A DNA stretch of 64,000 bases, taken from contig NZ_JACESP010000008.1 of assembly GCF_013911755.1 (NCBI RefSeq), positions 62,001 to 126,000 of the forward strand. The letters are read 5' to 3'. The notes under the pieces were generated by a model, which worked only from the letters and a program-made list of their open reading frames with translations, did no database searches and was not told the DNA's origin. The position numbers and the translations under genes are program-made. Below, piece by piece: positions 41,281 through 49,173 of this stretch. The stretch's first letter is position 1; each line of letters begins with the position of its first letter. This DNA is from Sphingosinicella sp. (lineage in GTDB: Bacteria > Pseudomonadota > Alphaproteobacteria > Sphingomonadales > Sphingomonadaceae).

Positions 41281-41949
41281 TCAGTCGAGGCCAATCAGCC
41301 GCATGCAGGCGTGGGATACCTGCTCGATCACATCTTCGCGCTTGCGGCGGCTACCCCGCCAGTAGCAGTTGGGGATCCACGACAGCAGGCCGCCCATCCA
41401 AACCGACATCGCGGCAGCGTCATGCATCTTCACGAGACCGTCCGCCCGGCACTGCTCCACAAGGTGCGCGATCCTGAGATCGAACTCGTGGCGCAGCCGT
41501 AGAATCTGCTGCGCATCGACGTTGGTGAGGCTTTTCATCTCGCGCTGGTAGACGACGATATATTCCATGCGATCGATGATGATCGCGGCCACCTCGTGAA
41601 GTGCTGCCCGTAGACGATCGACCGAGTTTCCGGGCGCCGCCGCAGCGCGGTCCAGCGCATCCAGAGATTCCGTTACGCCCACAGCGCAAACAGAGGCCAG
41701 AATCTCGGCCTTGTTCTTGTAGTAGGTGTAAAGGTACGGCTTGGTGACGTTCAGCTCGTCTGCCACCATGTCGAGCGTTGCCGTTTCATAGCCTTTCTCG
41801 TGAAACAAGCGACTCGCAACCTCCAGGATACCCTGCCGCTTCAGCGCAACAACATCTGGCTTGGACATACGGCGCCCCCGAGGCCGTGCCTGACGCGATG
41901 CAGTCGCCGGCGGGACTTCGACCGTTCTGCTGCGTGTTGCTCTCTTCAT
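41281..41949 (-). CDS. TetR/AcrR family transcriptional regulator of the catabolic cluster
   Basis: A 222-residue regulator with a basic, disordered N-terminal extension; ATG 41868 is an alternative start giving 195 residues. The TetR helix-turn-helix reads GILEVASRLFHEKGYETATLDMVADELNVTKPYLYTYYKNKAEIL (about 40-84). The remainder is an all-helical ligand domain with two Trp residues near the end. It overlaps the Fe-ADH stop by four bases, so it is expressed from that operon. It is the best candidate to bind the ATACT-N4-AGTAT palindromes in the cluster, likely as a repressor released by a CoA ester or substrate. Confidence 0.88.
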   Translation of the reverse strand: MKRATRSRTVEVPPATASRQARPRGRRMSKPDVVALKRQGILEVASRLFHEKGYETATLDMVADELNVTKPYLYTYYKNKAEILASVCAVGVTESLDALDRAAAAPGNSVDRLRAALHEVAAIIIDRMEYIVVYQREMKSLTNVDAQQILRLRHEFDLRIAHLVEQCRADGLVKMHDAAAMSVWMGGLLSWIPNCYWRGSRRKREDVIEQVSHACMRLIGLD

Positions 41950-43115
41950 GCGGCCCTTCTCAGGATTTCCAGTATATCGTCGGGCGACCGCACCGGACGT
42001 GGATTGGTCCGCCCCCAGATATCAAGCATGGTATATTCGGCAACTCGTTGGAAGCAATCTTCGCCAACACCCACGTCCGCCAGCGTGCGCGGCATGCCAA
42101 GCATTCGGATGAAACGGTCGAGCGCAGCGGAAGCCGTGCTTTCAGGTTCGCCAAGGCAGGCGCTGATCCGCTTCTGGCGGCTGTCATCGTATTCGGCGTT
42201 CCATGCGAGCACATAGGGCGACATCACGCAGGAGGTGTAGCCGTGCGGCACATCGCAGGTTCCGCCGAGAATATGGCCGATCGCATGGCTCGCGCCCATC
42301 GGAACGCCGCCGATGATGGAGATCATCGACTGCCAGGCGCCGACCTGACACTTCAGGCGCCCCTCGATATCACCGGAATCCCGCCTCACGCGGCTCAATC
42401 CCTCGACAAGAAGGCGCAGCGCGCTGTCCGCAAGCCCATCGGCGAAGTCGTTGGATTCGTAGGAGGCCAGCGTCTCCACCGCGTGATCGACCGCGCGCAC
42501 GCCGGTCGAAAACCACAGCCACTCGGGCGTATGCTGCGTCAGTTCCGGATCGAGCACCACGGCGATGGGCGCCATGTTGCGGTGTTCGTAGCCTTGCTTG
42601 TGCATCACCGCTTCATCCGTCGCCCCGGACAGGGCATTGAACTCGCCGCCCGAAAGCGTCGTGGGCACGCAGATCACGCGTACGTCGGGACCAACAGTGA
42701 TCGGGTTGATGACCTGCCCCTCGTCGGTGACATAGGTTCTGAGCGGCTCAAAGGCCTCCACCGTCCGCACATCATGCTTCAGCAGCAGCGCCATGATCTT
42801 GCCCGCGTCCGTCACCGATCCGCCGCCGATCGTGACGATCAAATCGGCATTGGCGGCACGCGCGGCATTCGCACCGGCAAGCACGCCCGATCGCGGCGCG
42901 TGCGGCTGTATGCCAGTCCAGGTTGCCGCGTGGCGCGCGCCAAGCGCAGCTTCGACATTGCGCACGGCATCCGTGGTGCTCGCAAGCGTTGTGCCAGCAA
43001 GAATAAACACGCGCTGCGCGCCCGCAAGCGCAGCCTGTTCCGCGACAGCCTCTGCAGCGGGCCGACCGATGACGACGCGCTCAGTCGAGGTGAAGCCCAT
43101 TGTCGTGCCAGTCAT
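41946..43115 (-). CDS. Iron-containing alcohol dehydrogenase (maleylacetate reductase-like)
   Basis: A 389-residue group III ADH. Dinucleotide motif IVTIGGGSVTDAGKIMALLL is near residues 93-112, then VPTTLSGGEFNALSGAT. Metal-binding histidines lie in RAVDHAVETLAS and GVPMGASHAIGHILGGTCDVPHGYTSCV. It probably interconverts an alcohol and ketone/aldehyde, or reduces an enoate like maleylacetate reductase. First gene of the operon ADH-TetR-ligase-LLM. The shared divergent promoter region with the CoA enzyme contains an operator palindrome. Confidence 0.88.
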   Translation of the reverse strand: MTGTTMGFTSTERVVIGRPAAEAVAEQAALAGAQRVFILAGTTLASTTDAVRNVEAALGARHAATWTGIQPHAPRSGVLAGANAARAANADLIVTIGGGSVTDAGKIMALLLKHDVRTVEAFEPLRTYVTDEGQVINPITVGPDVRVICVPTTLSGGEFNALSGATDEAVMHKQGYEHRNMAPIAVVLDPELTQHTPEWLWFSTGVRAVDHAVETLASYESNDFADGLADSALRLLVEGLSRVRRDSGDIEGRLKCQVGAWQSMISIIGGVPMGASHAIGHILGGTCDVPHGYTSCVMSPYVLAWNAEYDDSRQKRISACLGEPESTASAALDRFIRMLGMPRTLADVGVGEDCFQRVAEYTMLDIWGRTNPRPVRSPDDILEILRRAA

Positions 43116-43156
43116 GTCATTCTCCGCAGTTTTTCCGATGCTGGCATAACAAAATT

Positions 43157-43170
43157 CTACTGTCTAGTAT
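43157..43170. promoter_or_regulatory. Operator palindrome CTACT-GTCT-AGTAT in the ADH/CoA-enzyme divergent region
   Basis: The dyad TACT-N4-AGTA has one base of the five-base arm changed on the left. It lies 42 bases upstream of the Fe-ADH start and 111 bases upstream of the divergent CoA enzyme. Same design as the copies at 48999, 49132, 51163 and 51217. Confidence 0.6.
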
Positions 43171-43280
43171 ATTCAATGAAACCCCGCACTACCGAGGCGC
43201 GATCGACAGCTTGACAAAACCATACCCACGGGTAGGCGAAGATGCAGTGTAATCGCTGATACAACTGGGAATGGACGACC

Positions 43281-44447
43281 GTGGCAACAGAAAGCGACAA
43301 GAACGCGGCAGGGCCGTTGTCAGGCATTCGCATCGTGGAGTTCGCCGGCCTCGGACCCACACCCTTTGCGGCCATGCTTCTTGCGGATTACGGTGCCGAC
43401 GTGCTGCGGATTGACCGCAAGGGTCATGCCGCGCTCTCTCCCGGTGACGGCAGACAGGACTTTCTGAACCGCAGCCGCGCTTCGATCGCGCTCGACATCA
43501 AATCCGCCGATGGTTTCGCGCTTGCACGGCAACTGATCGGCAAGGCCGACGTCCTGCTCGAAGGCTATCGCCCCGGCGTGATGGAACGGTTGCAACTTGG
43601 TCCCAATGAGGCGTCTGCCCTCAATTCCCGGCTTATCTATGCACGCATGACAGGATGGGGCCAGAGCGGTCCCTTGGCGCACAAGGCGGGACACGATATC
43701 AACTATGTTGCGCTGACCGGGGGTCTCCACATGATGGGCAGCGCAGACGCCCCGCCCCCAGTCCCGCTCAATGTCGTCGGCGACTTCGGCGGCGGAGGGA
43801 TGCTGGTCGTTTCGGGCATCCTGGCGGCGCTCGTGGAGCGGCAATCGAGTGGACGCGGCCAGATCGTCGATGCTGCCATGATCGACGGCGCAGCCCTGCT
43901 GCTGACCCAGCTTTATGCGTGGAAGGCGATGGGATTCTGGTCGCCTGAGCGCGCCGCGAACCTTCTGGATGGCGGCGCTTATTTCTACCGCTGCTATGAA
44001 ACCGCAGACGGCTATGTTGCGGTCGGCGCGATCGAACCCCAGTTCCACGCCGCACTGATCACGGGGCTTGGCTTGAACCTTGAGGATTTTGCCAATCATA
44101 TGAACCGCGCTCTCTGGCGTGAACGTGCGCGGACACTTGAAGCGCTATTCAAAACGCGCACGCGTGATGAATGGATCACTATTTTAGAACCGTTCGACGC
44201 GTGTGTAACGCCGGTACTAACGCAGGACGAAGCGGTACGTCACCCCGCGAACGCAAGCCGAAGTGTCTTCACAGGTGTCAACCGTGCACAGCCCAATCCC
44301 GCTCCGCGGTTTTCACGCACGCCTGCGCAAATCCGCAGCGCGCCGACATTGCCCGGCGAAGGCGGCTATGCTGCACTGAAAGCGTGGGGCATCCCTGAAG
44401 TAGAGATCAATGCTCTCGTGGCCCGCAAGAGCCTTTCCGCTGAGTAG
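43281..44447 (+). CDS. CaiB/BaiF family CoA enzyme, alpha-methylacyl-CoA racemase-type
   Basis: A 388-residue family III CoA transferase fold; GTG start at 43281. N-terminal LSGIRIVEFAGLGPTPFAAMLLADYGADVLRIDR is the family signature. The pair H138 (in GHDINYVAL) and D168 (in VGDFGGGG) is separated by 30 residues, exactly as His126 and Asp156 of alpha-methylacyl-CoA racemase, so racemase chemistry on a 2-methyl-branched acyl-CoA is more likely than CoA transfer. This points to a branched, terpenoid- or steroid-side-chain-like substrate. It is the only plus-strand gene of the cluster. Confidence 0.88.
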   Translation: MATESDKNAAGPLSGIRIVEFAGLGPTPFAAMLLADYGADVLRIDRKGHAALSPGDGRQDFLNRSRASIALDIKSADGFALARQLIGKADVLLEGYRPGVMERLQLGPNEASALNSRLIYARMTGWGQSGPLAHKAGHDINYVALTGGLHMMGSADAPPPVPLNVVGDFGGGGMLVVSGILAALVERQSSGRGQIVDAAMIDGAALLLTQLYAWKAMGFWSPERAANLLDGGAYFYRCYETADGYVAVGAIEPQFHAALITGLGLNLEDFANHMNRALWRERARTLEALFKTRTRDEWITILEPFDACVTPVLTQDEAVRHPANASRSVFTGVNRAQPNPAPRFSRTPAQIRSAPTLPGEGGYAALKAWGIPEVEINALVARKSLSAE

Positions 44448-44460
44448 ACGCGATAAAGGC

Positions 44461-45711
44461 CTACCAGGCGACCTGAAGTTCGGTCAGACCGCGAAAGTGC
44501 ACACCGCGCCAGTGCGGGTCCTGGATATCGACACGCATCTCCGGCAATCGCCTTGCAAGCGTGGCAAGCCCGATCTCCCCTTCCAACCGCGCCAGTTCCG
44601 CGCCAACACAGAAATGAATGCCGCCGCCGAATGTCAGATGTCGAGGCCCTTCGCGCGCAATGTCGAAGACGTCCGGGTCCGCAAAAACACGCGGATCGCG
44701 GTTGCCCGCGCCCAGCATCGCCATTACGCGCTGCCCGGCCACGATCGTGTGCCCACCCAATGTCGTATCGGCAAAGGCCGTGCGATACGTCATGGTAAGC
44801 GAGCTTTCGAAACGCAGGATTTCCTCGGATGCGGATGCTGCAAGCGTTGGATCGTTCACAAGCCTCGCCCACTCTTCGGAATACCGGTGCAGTGTCAGCA
44901 GCCCGTTGCCGAGCATATGGGCGGTCGTTTCAAACCCCGCGCCGAACAGTGCGATTGCAACGGTTGTCATCTCCCATTCGGAGAGGCCATTGCCGCCATC
45001 CCGCGCGTTTAGAAGTGCCGTGGCGAGATCGTCGCGCGGCTCGATGCGCCTGCGATCGAAGACCTTCTTGAAGAAGCGTTCAAGGAACAGAATCTGATCG
45101 TTAGCCAGCTTCAACTCATCCGGCGGTAACGGCCGCATTTCGAGGACGAGGAAGCTGTCCTGAATCGCCTTATTGAGCGCCATGAGGAGATCGTCATCCG
45201 CCTCGTCTGCATCAATGCCCAGCATATCGCACATGACGGCCGTGGGAAGCTTGTAAGCGAAATCATGGATAAACTCCATGCGGCCGCGATCAAACACTGC
45301 GTCCAGAAGCCGGTCAGTGATCTCCTGAATACGCGGCCGCATGGCCTGCACGCGACGGGCCGTAAGCGCCTGGGTCACCAGACCGCGAAGCCGCGTATGC
45401 TTCGGTGGATCTTGAAACACGAACACATCAGCGAGCCAGCGGTACGCGGGATGCGACAACACGTCAAAGTCATCACCGTAGAGAAGGCGAATGTTCCGCT
45501 CGAAGTCCCCCTGACCGAAGTTCTGGCGATCCATCACGATCGCACGAATATCGTCGTAGCGTGTCACCACCCAATACCCATGGTCGGACCAATGCACTGG
45601 ATCGTGTTCGCGAAGCATCGCAAACGCCGGATAAGGATCGGCGAGCAATTCCGCATCGTTCGGATCCATCGCGAAACTGCGAAGCCAGCGCTCAGACGCG
45701 GTATCTGCCAT
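44461..45711 (-). CDS. Cytochrome P450
   Basis: A 416-residue soluble bacterial P450. The ATG overlaps the MBL hydrolase stop (TGATG), which sets the start. Motifs: I-helix IALFGAGFETTAHML (about 241-255), K-helix ExxR in SEEILRFES, and haem loop FGGGIHFCVGAELARLEGE with the Cys ligand (about 350-368). It needs ferredoxin and reductase partners, which are not adjacent. It would hydroxylate the cluster's substrate. Third gene of the operon TonB receptor-MBL-P450, convergent with the racemase-type gene 13 bases away. Confidence 0.92.
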   Translation of the reverse strand: MADTASERWLRSFAMDPNDAELLADPYPAFAMLREHDPVHWSDHGYWVVTRYDDIRAIVMDRQNFGQGDFERNIRLLYGDDFDVLSHPAYRWLADVFVFQDPPKHTRLRGLVTQALTARRVQAMRPRIQEITDRLLDAVFDRGRMEFIHDFAYKLPTAVMCDMLGIDADEADDDLLMALNKAIQDSFLVLEMRPLPPDELKLANDQILFLERFFKKVFDRRRIEPRDDLATALLNARDGGNGLSEWEMTTVAIALFGAGFETTAHMLGNGLLTLHRYSEEWARLVNDPTLAASASEEILRFESSLTMTYRTAFADTTLGGHTIVAGQRVMAMLGAGNRDPRVFADPDVFDIAREGPRHLTFGGGIHFCVGAELARLEGEIGLATLARRLPEMRVDIQDPHWRGVHFRGLTELQVAW

Positions 45712-46616
45712 CACGTAAGCCTTTCGGGGCTGTAGACCGGCCTGAACACCGAGCCCTCCGGCAAAACACGGACTGCGTGCACGCCGCCGAAATGCGCGGG
45801 AACGAGAAGTGACCCCATTTGCGCCGCTTCTTCGAGAACGGCACGGCGGCTTTCGCGCGCCATATCCTGATCCTCGCAAAACTGGCTGTTCCAGTCCGGA
45901 TTATGAATTTGAATCGGATGGTGAAGGACGTCGCCCACAAAAAGGGCGGAATCGCCCCGCGCAAGAACACGCATCGCCAGATGCCCCGGCGTATGACCCG
46001 CGACGGCAAACAGATCGATTCCGGGTAGGACTTCAAAACCGGATTCGGCCCACTCCACACGGTTTTGATCGATCAGCGGCTGAACACTGTCTTCGAACAC
46101 GCCGGCATTCACCGCCTTACCCGTCGCCGACGGCTCTGCGCTGGCATCATTCGGATCCCAGCAAGCACGATCACCCAGCGGCAGGATATATCGCGCATTA
46201 GGGAATGTCGCTTTCCAGCCTTCGTCCGAGCGTGTGGTGTTCCAGCCGACATGATCGATATGGAGATGCGAACAGACGACCGTGTCAATGTCACCGGGCT
46301 GGAAGCCCGCTGCGCTCAGCCGGGCCAGGAAATCCGTCTGCAGACCGCCGAAGATCGGAATTCCCGGCCGCTCCTTGTCGTTCCCCGCGCCGGTGTCGAA
46401 CAGAATCTTTTCGGCGCCGGTATCGATCAGCCAGCTTTGCAGGAAGCCGTAGATGAGCCCGGTTTCGGCCTGATGATAATCCGGCACAAGCTCGTGTTCG
46501 TGTGGCAGCCAATGCGCTTCGTCGAATCCCCGGAACATTGCGGAGGGCGGCGCGAAACCGCCCTGCCATTCCTCAATCCTGTGAAGCGTCATGTCTCCAA
46601 TGCGGAACCTGTTCAT
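45711..46616 (-). CDS. Metallo-beta-lactamase-fold hydrolase
   Basis: A 301-residue protein with the metal motif SHLHIDHVGWN (HxHxDH, about residue 116) and later ligands in AGHTPGHLAMRV and FVGDVLHHPIQI. No signal peptide is present. The layout resembles AHL-lactonase-like and quorum-quenching hydrolases, which open lactone rings. A Baeyer-Villiger-type monooxygenase in the same cluster would make lactones or esters, so lactone hydrolysis is a reasonable but unproven role. It is co-translated with the P450. Confidence 0.85.
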   Translation of the reverse strand: MNRFRIGDMTLHRIEEWQGGFAPPSAMFRGFDEAHWLPHEHELVPDYHQAETGLIYGFLQSWLIDTGAEKILFDTGAGNDKERPGIPIFGGLQTDFLARLSAAGFQPGDIDTVVCSHLHIDHVGWNTTRSDEGWKATFPNARYILPLGDRACWDPNDASAEPSATGKAVNAGVFEDSVQPLIDQNRVEWAESGFEVLPGIDLFAVAGHTPGHLAMRVLARGDSALFVGDVLHHPIQIHNPDWNSQFCEDQDMARESRRAVLEEAAQMGSLLVPAHFGGVHAVRVLPEGSVFRPVYSPERLT

Positions 46617-46688
46617 TCCCGGCGCCTCCCAAGCTGTCCGGGTCCGGACTACGGAACCCCCGACGTCCAGACCATGAAGATGCCGCGA

Positions 46689-48953
46689 TCAGAATGCGTA
46701 ACCTAGCGTGAACCCATAGGTACGCGGCGGGATGACCGAGCCGACTCGCACGAGCGCGAAAGTCGGCGCCGTTACGATGTTGTTGGAGATCGCGAACTTG
46801 TCCGTAAGGTTGCGCGCCCAGAGGCTCGCGGACAAGCCGCTTTCATGCTTGTAGGTGAGGTTCGCGTTCACAAGCGCATAGCCACCCTGTGCCGCATCCA
46901 TGTTATTGAACTCGGTGAAATAAACCTTGCTTTGATAGCTCATGTCCGCACCGAGCGTCAGCTCGCCCGGACCGACCTCGACCGTGTAATCAAAGCCCGC
47001 GCCAAACGAGAATTTCGGTGCATTTGGCAGGCGCTTGCCATCAAGATCCGCGAGAGCGGGGTCCGACGGGCACGGGTCGTAGGAGATACCCGGTCGACTG
47101 ACGGCCGCACCATAGTAGCCGTTGCAGAAATCCTGGAACTTCGCGTTGAGATAGGCGGCATAGGCATTGAGCGTCAGGTTTTCGTTCACACGCCCGCTGA
47201 GTTCAAGCTCGGCGCCATAATTCTTCGCCGCACCCGCATTGATCGTCTCCACGATGCTCTGCGCGTTGACGAAGCCCACCTGAAGATCGGTATAGTCGTA
47301 ATAGAACACAGCGCCGCTCAGCAGGATGCGGTTGTCGGCAAGCTGCTGCTTGAAGCCTGCCTCATAGTTCCACACGAATTCTGGATCGATCACGGAATTC
47401 GCACTGCCAACGTTGATAACACCGGATTTGAAGCCGCGCGTGACTGTACCGTAAATCAGCGTTTCGTCGGCCGGACGCCATTCGACGAGCAACTTCGGCG
47501 TGATCGCGCCCCACCCCTTCTTCCGGTCGGTGGGAATATCGATCCCCGCCGCCTCGAAAGTGAACTGGCCGACGCCTTTGCGCCGTTCATAGCTGTAACG
47601 CGCACCGGCCGTGACCCGCAGCTGCGACGTCAGATCGAACGCAGCCTGCGCGAAGACACCGTAAGACTTCGTATCGACCGTACCACGCTGGAAATAGTTG
47701 CCGTCGTCGAACGTGTCCGCCGGCAATCCGAAGAGAAGGCCGAGATTTACCGTCGGCACCTTCACTTCGCCGTAGAGCTCCTCCTCGAAATACATGGCAC
47801 CTGCGAGGATATCGAGGCCGCCACTCTTGTAATTCAGCAGCAGCTCCTGGCTGAACGAGTTGGCATCCTCCACGTAATTGTTCTGGCCATACATCCAGAC
47901 GTCCGAAACGTCGAGGTCGGTCCTGTTGAAACGCTTGAAGTCGCGGTACGCCGTGATCGACTTCAAGTTGAAATCACCGGCGTCCCATTCGACAAGAGCG
48001 GTATAATTCTCGCCGTTCCGCTTGTTGATCGGCTCCTCGTCGGAATAAATGTTCCGAAGATTCGGCTTCTCGCCGCGCGCGGCGTAATAGTCGAAGATGG
48101 TTTCACCGCCGAGCAGATTGTGCGGCAGCGAATCCGCCGGAACGATCGTCGGTCCGAAGTAGTGGAAGGCGTAGTTGTTGTCGTCTTCCTCATAGTGCTC
48201 GACGATGAGCGAGGCTGTCAGTTCAGACGACAAACGCGCCTCGAGAATCCCGCGCACCGCGTAGGCATCACGGTTGTCGACATCAGAGCCTGTGAAGAGG
48301 TTCTTGCCGTACCCGTCGCGTTTTTCCTTCTTGCCCGCGATCCTGAAGAGCAGCGTGTCTGACGCGATGGGGCCTCCAACAGCGCCTTCCAGCGTAACGG
48401 CATCGTAGTTGGCGTAAGTGCCGCGAATATAACCCGAAAAATCGTCGGTCGGTTTTGCTGTAATAAGGTTGATCGCGCCGCCCGTGGCGCCGCGTCCGTA
48501 GAGCGTTCCCTGCGGCCCCCGCAATACCTCGATCTGTGCGAGATCGTAGAAGCCGGCCAGCTGCGCCGCCGGCCGCGAGATCATCGCCCCGTCCTGAAGG
48601 AACGCCACGGCACCGTCGGCACCAAGATCGATGCTGGTCATGCCGATACCGCGAATGAACGTACGGTTCACACCGAATTGGTCGCCGATCGAGACGTTCG
48701 GCACCGAAGACTGCAAGTCACCGATGTCCTGGATTCCTCCCGGCCCAAGATCCTGAGAGGAAATGGCCGAGACCGCCGCCGCCGTATCAGCCAGCGATGT
48801 GTTCTGGCGAGTCGCCGTGATAACGATTTCCGAGTTCTGAGGCTCGCCGGTGCCATCCGCGCCTCCCGCCTGCTGCGCGAGGGCAACGCCGGAGAACGAC
48901 GCCGTCGTCAGCAGGCTCACACCGAACACAAATGCACATGAGTTCCGTCGCAT
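46689..48953 (-). CDS. TonB-dependent receptor of the catabolic cluster
   Basis: A 754-residue outer-membrane receptor with a signal peptide (about 1-26, ending SGVALAQQ). The TonB-box-like region EIVITATRQNTSLADT is followed by a plug domain (DIGDLQSSVPNVSIGDQFGVNRTFIRGIG...LRGPQGTLYGRGATGGAINLIT, about 60-165) and a 22-strand barrel ending in YGFTLGYAF with terminal Phe. Receptors of this form in sphingomonads import aromatic, terpenoid or other bulky substrates. It leads the operon with MBL and P450 and is preceded by two operator palindromes. Confidence 0.9.
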   Translation of the reverse strand: MRRNSCAFVFGVSLLTTASFSGVALAQQAGGADGTGEPQNSEIVITATRQNTSLADTAAAVSAISSQDLGPGGIQDIGDLQSSVPNVSIGDQFGVNRTFIRGIGMTSIDLGADGAVAFLQDGAMISRPAAQLAGFYDLAQIEVLRGPQGTLYGRGATGGAINLITAKPTDDFSGYIRGTYANYDAVTLEGAVGGPIASDTLLFRIAGKKEKRDGYGKNLFTGSDVDNRDAYAVRGILEARLSSELTASLIVEHYEEDDNNYAFHYFGPTIVPADSLPHNLLGGETIFDYYAARGEKPNLRNIYSDEEPINKRNGENYTALVEWDAGDFNLKSITAYRDFKRFNRTDLDVSDVWMYGQNNYVEDANSFSQELLLNYKSGGLDILAGAMYFEEELYGEVKVPTVNLGLLFGLPADTFDDGNYFQRGTVDTKSYGVFAQAAFDLTSQLRVTAGARYSYERRKGVGQFTFEAAGIDIPTDRKKGWGAITPKLLVEWRPADETLIYGTVTRGFKSGVINVGSANSVIDPEFVWNYEAGFKQQLADNRILLSGAVFYYDYTDLQVGFVNAQSIVETINAGAAKNYGAELELSGRVNENLTLNAYAAYLNAKFQDFCNGYYGAAVSRPGISYDPCPSDPALADLDGKRLPNAPKFSFGAGFDYTVEVGPGELTLGADMSYQSKVYFTEFNNMDAAQGGYALVNANLTYKHESGLSASLWARNLTDKFAISNNIVTAPTFALVRVGSVIPPRTYGFTLGYAF

Positions 48954-48998
48954 AACAGCACCTCCCCGATCGTCTTATGACTTATGTCGTCAATGAGT

Positions 48999-49012
48999 AT
49001 ACTTGTGAGTAG
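48999..49012. promoter_or_regulatory. Operator palindrome ATACT-TGTG-AGTAG upstream of the TonB receptor
   Basis: Arms of five bases with one mismatch at the outer base. It sits 46 bases before the receptor start, where it would overlap or flank the promoter. It forms a pair with the perfect copy at 49132. Confidence 0.6.
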
Positions 49013-49131
49013 TTTTTTGCAAGCGCCTTCGAAGTTCGGCCGTTTCCTATCAAAACGCGAGATTCAGGGCGAAAAACAGCCGTTTCTTCAATCCAGGCGC
49101 GGGACTGGTGGACCCTGACCCTCACAGGATC

Positions 49132-49145
49132 ATACTGTTGAGTAT
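49132..49145. promoter_or_regulatory. Operator palindrome ATACT-GTTG-AGTAT between BVMO and TonB receptor
   Basis: A perfect 5-4-5 dyad, 179 bases upstream of the receptor start and 28 bases past the BVMO stop. Confidence 0.6.
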
Positions 49146-49173
49146 AAACCGATTGAAGCGCGGCAGCGTTGTG

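Noticed and set aside
46845-48362. Plus-strand frame of 505 codons
   Set aside because: Antisense to the TonB receptor; no motif, no ribosome-binding site.
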